DNA of 64,000 bases from Macrotis lagotis (lineage: Eukaryota; Chordata; Mammalia; Peramelemorphia; Peramelidae), in NCBI RefSeq assembly GCF_037893015.1, contig NC_133666.1, positions 226,052,996 through 226,116,995 on the forward strand, written 5' to 3'. Positions 59,016 through 64,000 of this stretch are shown here, one piece after another. The position numbers and the translations under genes are program-made. The notes under the pieces are model-generated. The model did no database searches. It worked only from the letters and a program-made list of their open reading frames with translations, and was not told the origin of the DNA. Each line of letters begins with the position of its first letter. Positions within the stretch are counted from its first letter, which is position 1.

Positions 59016-61540
59016 CCCATGTGAGGAAATCATTTGCTACTGCTATGCTTCAGTTTACTCTTCATTAAGATGAAAGGAAGGCACCTTCCCTGTATATAAT
59101 TTCAAGGGAAATTAAATGGGTAAAATGTTTTAATCTAATAGTTGAAATTCTTTGAAGTTTTTGAAAAGAAGTATGATATAAGTATATTTATATTCATATA
59201 ATACTTTGCAATATATTTTACATATATAAATATGTAGCATTCAAAAATATTCATGTTCAAAAGTATTTAGATAAAATTGTCCTCTTTTTCTCTTATTTTT
59301 CTTTGAGTCTTTGTGGCATTGTGATCTCCTCAAACCATTTTCTCATTTCTTTTTTCTTGGTAGGTATTATTTTCTTCTCTTCTACATTTTCTACTCACTC
59401 ACATTATCTTTTAGTTAATTTTAAAATGCCAATCTTGGTCTTCTTCTAGGTCAGTATTTATATTAAAAAGGAGATTTGGTGATGTGGAAGTGTTATATTA
59501 CCTGGGAGGCCGTTGAAATCATTAGCCCAGGAAATGAAAGTAAAGGAAGTCCTACTACCTACATTCTATAGTTTGTTGCTAAGCTACCAAGCTTACCCTT
59601 CTCTCTCTCTGTTGTCAGACTGGTAAGGGTGAAGACAGTTTGACAGAACTTTCTTGATAAAGCAACTTGGCTTAGTGACTAGACATTAGAATGGAAATTC
59701 TCTGGCTTTGCTTTTTAATCATCGCACTTTGTCACAAATCAATTGTATTGTTGATCAAGCAAGTTAACTTCTTTGTGATTTTTGTTTTTTGTCTTTCAAT
59801 AAAGATTATGTAGCAGTACATTTACTAATATGCCTTAATTCTATAATAAAAACAAGTAATTGAGAAAGCAAATTATTTTAAGGTCATTGCTTTGAATGGA
59901 AGCATTAACGGTGATGAGGAAAAAGCCATGTTCTTTAAGCCACAAAAGATTGAATTTGTATTTTGCTGGCTTATCTTCTAGCTTTTTGAGAAAAGAATAG
60001 CAGATGTGATTAACAAGGAACTATATACATTTTCAAAGCCAATACTTATAGTCATGACATAATGCATTTCTACAAATAAAAATGTCTATAAAGATGCATG
60101 TTATTTCTGTAGGGATAGAAAGGATGAGTTTCATACCATGCTGTTTTGATGAACTTGAATCTAGTTTCTAATCAACAAGATTGCCCTATACAATAAACTA
60201 CTGATTGTGACTGCTGGCGTTAACAGTAATAGGACAAGAAGATGTGTAGCACAATTTTCTCCATTCAGCCATTTATTTTCCTACAGCTTCTAAGGAGTCT
60301 TCATATCCTTATGCTACTTTTCAAAGTTAGCCTTATCAATTGTGCTAGTAAATGCAACCATTTCAGTATAAGAATTCATGAACAACTTTTGTGGAAAGCT
60401 AGGTAATACACATTTGACTACTCTGCCTCTCAAATCTTTCCATGTTCTGGAAATATGTTAGGATGCAGGTTGTTTGGATAGCAATTAAAAAGAGTGCTCT
60501 CTGCTGAGATTTCTCTCTTAGTTATCTGCTCACTAGTATAACATGAAATAGATGTACACAGAAGCTGATATCCCCAAGCCATATTATCTCTATTTCATCT
60601 TTCTGAACTCTGCAATTCATTTTTCTTTGCCAGTGCTAATTAGAGACCATATGATGTGTTGTGTTCTATTGGAGTAAAAATCTTCTAAAGAACAAGTAAC
60701 AGGAATGAAAGCAGCAACAAACCCTTTACTTTTATAATCTTTTCATAGTTTGTGTTTCACTAGCTCTGACATTTGGACTTAAGGCTTAGAGAATCTATTA
60801 AGCTGCAGTGAGAGTTGTTTATCAACTTCAAAAAGGCTTTCATTGGAGGACTCAGAGTTGCCATTTTTCTTAGCAAGTTTATAACGCGACATAAATGTCA
60901 AGGCTGCAGAACATTGAAATACAGTATGGATATGTATTTGACAAACAAAAAAGCACTTTACAAATTTCAAAATGTGCTGCTTTACTCCTTTTAAAGAATC
61001 TGTCAGCCAAGGTTGTTGGATTGACTAAATAATACAAAGTTTTCTTGTGATAGATTGCTATGTTCATCAAAGATACTATGTGTTCTTCCCACATTCCTTT
61101 TATTATGGTAGCAGTTGTTTGTGTGACTGATATTATTTCAAGATTGTTTTTGCTGACATTCTGTTGAGATTACTGTAGGGCTGGCTCTCCTCAGAACTAT
61201 ATTAATTATCTATAATATGTCTAAGGTATTTCAACCACATCTCACTGAATTTGCCACATATGCACAACACTCTTTCTTTCCCACAGCATTATTTGCAGAA
61301 TGCTCCTTGCTTTTCTAAATCCCAGAGATTCATGTCAATGATGGAGACATTGTCAAGGATCAGGCACCACTTTCTAAGGATGAAAAGTGAGATGTTTTGA
61401 AAAATCATAAACTGACTAGATGTTTTTTCTCCCCTTCTATCCTCCCCCTTCAAAAAAATAACAAATTTCCTTGAAATGATGGAAAACAATGCAGGCACTA
61501 GAGTTAACTACTTTTTGAAGACTTTCATTTTTTTTTGTTG
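59016..61540. other. Unclassified interval, low repeat content
   Basis: About 2.5 kb without a recognised repeat, which is exceptional for this window. No exon is convincing, and minus-strand frames at 60779-61094 and 61289-61498 lack recognisable features. It contains the left copy of a diverged duplication (61051-61175). Confidence 0.5.
61051..61175 (+). repeat. Left copy of diverged 125-bp direct duplication
   Basis: Starts 'tagattgctatgttcatcaa' and includes 'gtgtgactgatattatttca' and 'tgagattactg'. It aligns along its length with 62071-62199. Confidence 0.75.
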
Positions 61541-61544
61541 ATCT

Positions 61545-61735
61545 GAGCATGGTATAGTGGAAAAGAATCCTGGATTTGGAGTTATACAACTTGGGTTTAA
61601 ATTCTGTCTTTTCTGTACATCCTAGCTTTTGACTTTGGACAACTAACTTTCCCTCAGTTTTCTCTTCTGCAAAGTGAGAGGGATCGACTGGATGGCTTTA
61701 AGTTCACTTCAAATTCTGCATGAATTCAAAATATA
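61545..61735 (+). repeat. MIR-type SINE
   Basis: 'atggtatagtggaaaagaat', 'ttgggtttaaattctgtctt', 'ttttctcttctgcaaagtga' and 'gactggatggctttaagttc' give the full sense order of the marsupial MIR-class SINE. Confidence 0.8.
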
Positions 61736-62810
61736 GTGATACTTCTTAAACTCTAATCTAGTCTATCTTTCTTTTCTTGGTATTGAAGCTGGTATATAAA
61801 AGAAAAACCTAGTGCTTAGCGCTTTCCCCAATCTCAGCCACCAAAATGATTATCTTGCATTAAAGTCATGATCCTAAGTTTGTAAAAAATGAACTATAAG
61901 ATCCCAAGGAAATCTTTTGTGAGAAACTATTTGTATCTCATTGAAAGCTATCTTATTTTGATGAGGAAAGTAAGTAAGAATATGTCATAGATGTAGGTTT
62001 TAAGTATTAACACATTCCACAGAAAATTGTCACAAAGAGCATTTCTGTAACATGGGGCGGGGGCCGGAGGTAGATTGCTATGCTTATCAAAAATATGATC
62101 TGCATTCTCTCCCACTTTTGTTTTCTGTGGAAACAATTAGTTGTGTGACTGGTATTATTTCAGGATTTTATTTTTACTGAGATTTTGTGGAGATTACAGC
62201 ATGAATGACGATGCGGTATTATATTTCATCTCATATAGAAAATATTTTCTTCACAACAATACTGTAAATTAGATCATAATCCCCTGTTTGGAGATGAGGC
62301 ATATTTTTGCCAATAACCAATATATTCTTGTCATATGTGTCATTGTAAGCTTCTACTTCATTAAGGTACTCAGTAGCAATTGTAAAATTTTCACTGGAGA
62401 ATTTGTCTTCCTCAATTTAATGAACTACTTGAAGAAGTACTTTCAATTACCCTTCAAAATTCTGTATCATAGAAAGGCTTCATGGTGCTGGGGAACATAA
62501 ATATTTTATTTGCTATGTATAAATTTTGTTTTGCTATTAAATTTGATTCTGTCAAGTAAATATCATTTCCCTGATTATTTCCTAATCATTTCTTCACACA
62601 CACATACACAAGCACACAGGATCAAAGTAACGATTAGGACTGACAGATTTTTTCTTTTATAACATTTTACTCTCAGATATTTAAAAGACCAAAAAGAAAA
62701 ATGTTCTATCACCAATCATCTAGAATCAAAATTCATCATAACATTTAATTAGTACTTTGTTATCTTTTAGCTATGTCTATTCTCAATATTGTATTTTTTG
62801 TATATTGCTA
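61736..62810. other. Unclassified interval
   Basis: Holds the right copy of the diverged duplication and a short CA-rich patch at 62597-62620. No exon is recognised. Frames at 61948-62136 and 62288-62500 are unsupported. Confidence 0.5.
62071..62199 (+). repeat. Right copy of diverged 125-bp direct duplication
   Basis: Starts 'tagattgctatgcttatcaa', includes 'gtgtgactggtattatttca' and ends 'ggagattacag'. It lies 1,020 bases from the left copy in the same orientation. Confidence 0.75.
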
Positions 62811-62814
62811 TTTT

Positions 62815-63320
62815 GTTTTTGTTTCATTCATTCTCCATTAGGTCATCAAGACTTCCTAAATTTATTGTCATTCTTCAAATTTGCCACTCAATAATATCCC
62901 ATGACATTTATAATGCTATAATGTATACAGCCATTCTCCACTTTCTTTTTGGCCTGGATCTATGATTTTGTTGATATAAGAATATTTGGGAAGGGAACTT
63001 TCTCAGCCAGTGTGGATTGTCACTTTCTCTTTAATATATGATCTTGATTGCCTGATGTACTATGTTGTTAAGTGACTTTTCTCATAGGGCGTTGTACTCT
63101 CCGTTGCATAATTCTAAATAGTTTAACACAATAGCTAGACTAATTCTTACCTCATGGAAGAGTATACCAGTAGATTCATCTTTCCATAGACTCTCAGGTA
63201 CTGATTCTGGTCATCTATCATTTTTGTTATGTGTCCAATTTTGTAGCAATATCTCAATGTCATTTTACTTTGCATTTCTCAATATTTTAGAAAAATGTTA
63301 GATGATTGTGAATATCTTGA
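62815..63320 (-). mobile_element. L1 ORF2 C-terminal fragment, inverted
   Basis: The plus strand reads the reverse complement of late ORF2: 'ctcaataatatcccatgaca' and 'gtatacagccattctccact' near the left, 'catctatcatttttgttatg' and 'tttactttgcatttctcaat' near the right. Divergence is high. Confidence 0.65.
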
Positions 63321-63334
63321 ATATCTTTTGACAA

Positions 63335-63745
63335 TGTACACAACAACAACATTTGAAATGAACAGCCTTGATGGAAGCAGCTCCTTTGAGCAGTACAGAG
63401 AGCTAGGACAACTGTATTAGGGCTATGGACTATATTTTCCCCATTCAGAGGAAGAAAAATAAAACAAAACAACACAAATACACACATACACAAAAAAACA
63501 GCCCTACAGAATCTGATGAACACATTATAAAAATTAACTCTTATGTATCTCTTTCCTTTAATCCTAATTCCTCATGTTAAAATTTACTAATCTGTAAACA
63601 TGTTTATCAATTTATGTATGTACAATACTAACCTGAGTGTTTGCTGCTGAGGGGAGGGGGGTGTGGGAAGTGTGGATGGAAGGAACTTTTGTAATTTAAA
63701 AATATACATGTGTATTTGGATAAGAATAAATAAATAAATTTAAAT
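63335..63745 (+). mobile_element. L1 3' end
   Basis: 'cagccttgatggaagcagct', 'acagaatctgatgaacacat' and 'tcttatgtatctctttcctt', followed by 'ggaacttttgtaatttaaaa' and an AAAT-rich tail, match the 3' end of the L1 at 21500-21870. A minus-strand frame at 63287-63523 is a shadow. Confidence 0.85.
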
Positions 63746-64000
63746 TTTTTTTGGCAAAATATATTTTCCTAATTTTTCTACCTTTTATTTATAGGAGAAT
63801 GTTAGTCTGAGAAGTTTTTTTTTTAACTAATCCATATATTTACATAATACATACATTTACTAATACATTTAATAATAATACATATATACGTATATACTAA
63901 TACATATATAGATGCCATACTTCTATCAGATATCCTTGATGCAAAATTATCTAATAAACTACTTTTCTTCTTAATATAGTAACTTAGATTCTCTCTATAT
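63746..64000. other. AT-rich window edge
   Basis: TA-rich low-complexity sequence at 63834-63912 with repeated 'aatacatatata' words. Nothing else is recognised. Confidence 0.6.

Overview
The window looks like gene-poor intergenic or intronic DNA from a marsupial nuclear genome. It is strongly AT-rich. The interspersed repeats point to a marsupial: tRNA-derived CORE-SINEs with the 'gcagctaggtggcgcagtgg' type head and a 'ccttgcaaaaa' tail, SINEs with an RTE-like 3' end, marsupial-type L1s, and older L2, MIR and L3/CR1 relics. The 'ccttgcaaaaacctaaaa' SINE tail suggests an Australian marsupial, perhaps a dasyurid. That is inference from remembered sequences, not from a search. I recognise no intact host protein-coding gene, tRNA, rRNA, CRISPR array or endogenous retrovirus.

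Layout. 1-6.1 kb: mostly unclassified AT-rich DNA with L2, MIR and SINE fragments. 6.6-9 kb: a minus-strand L1-type element that carries ORF1 but no ORF2 (half-L1 organisation) and contains an internally deleted SINE. 9-11.6 kb: unclassified. 11.8-12.8 kb: an L2 split by a SINE. 12.8-23.1 kb: a stack of three plus-strand L1s. The youngest, about 6.7 kb, sits inside ORF1 of an older one with a 9-bp target duplication and is itself split by a SINE. 23-30.7 kb: unclassified DNA with an L3/CR1 piece and a minus L1 piece. 30.8-34.3 kb: another L1 body, followed by a short hAT-like element. 36.6-37.1 kb: a 470-bp purine tract. 38-43.5 kb: MIR, L2, L3/CR1 and L1 relics, several broken by SINEs. 48.8-49.9 kb: a processed, frameshifted copy of ABHD12 bordered by an unusual three-copy repeat of about 41 bp. 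50-57 kb: L2, SINE, L1 and a second half-L1 remnant. 57.2-62.8 kb: mostly single-copy-looking DNA containing a diverged 125-bp direct duplication. 62.8-63.7 kb: an L1 arrangement with an inverted 5' part.

The sequence reads as a layered insertion record rather than a working gene system. The best material is the nested elements with readable target-site duplications, the ORF1-only L1s, the ABHD12 retrocopy with its odd flanks, a perfect 50-bp AT palindrome, and a few unclassified intervals that could hold conserved noncoding DNA. I did not find a new enzymatic or defence system.
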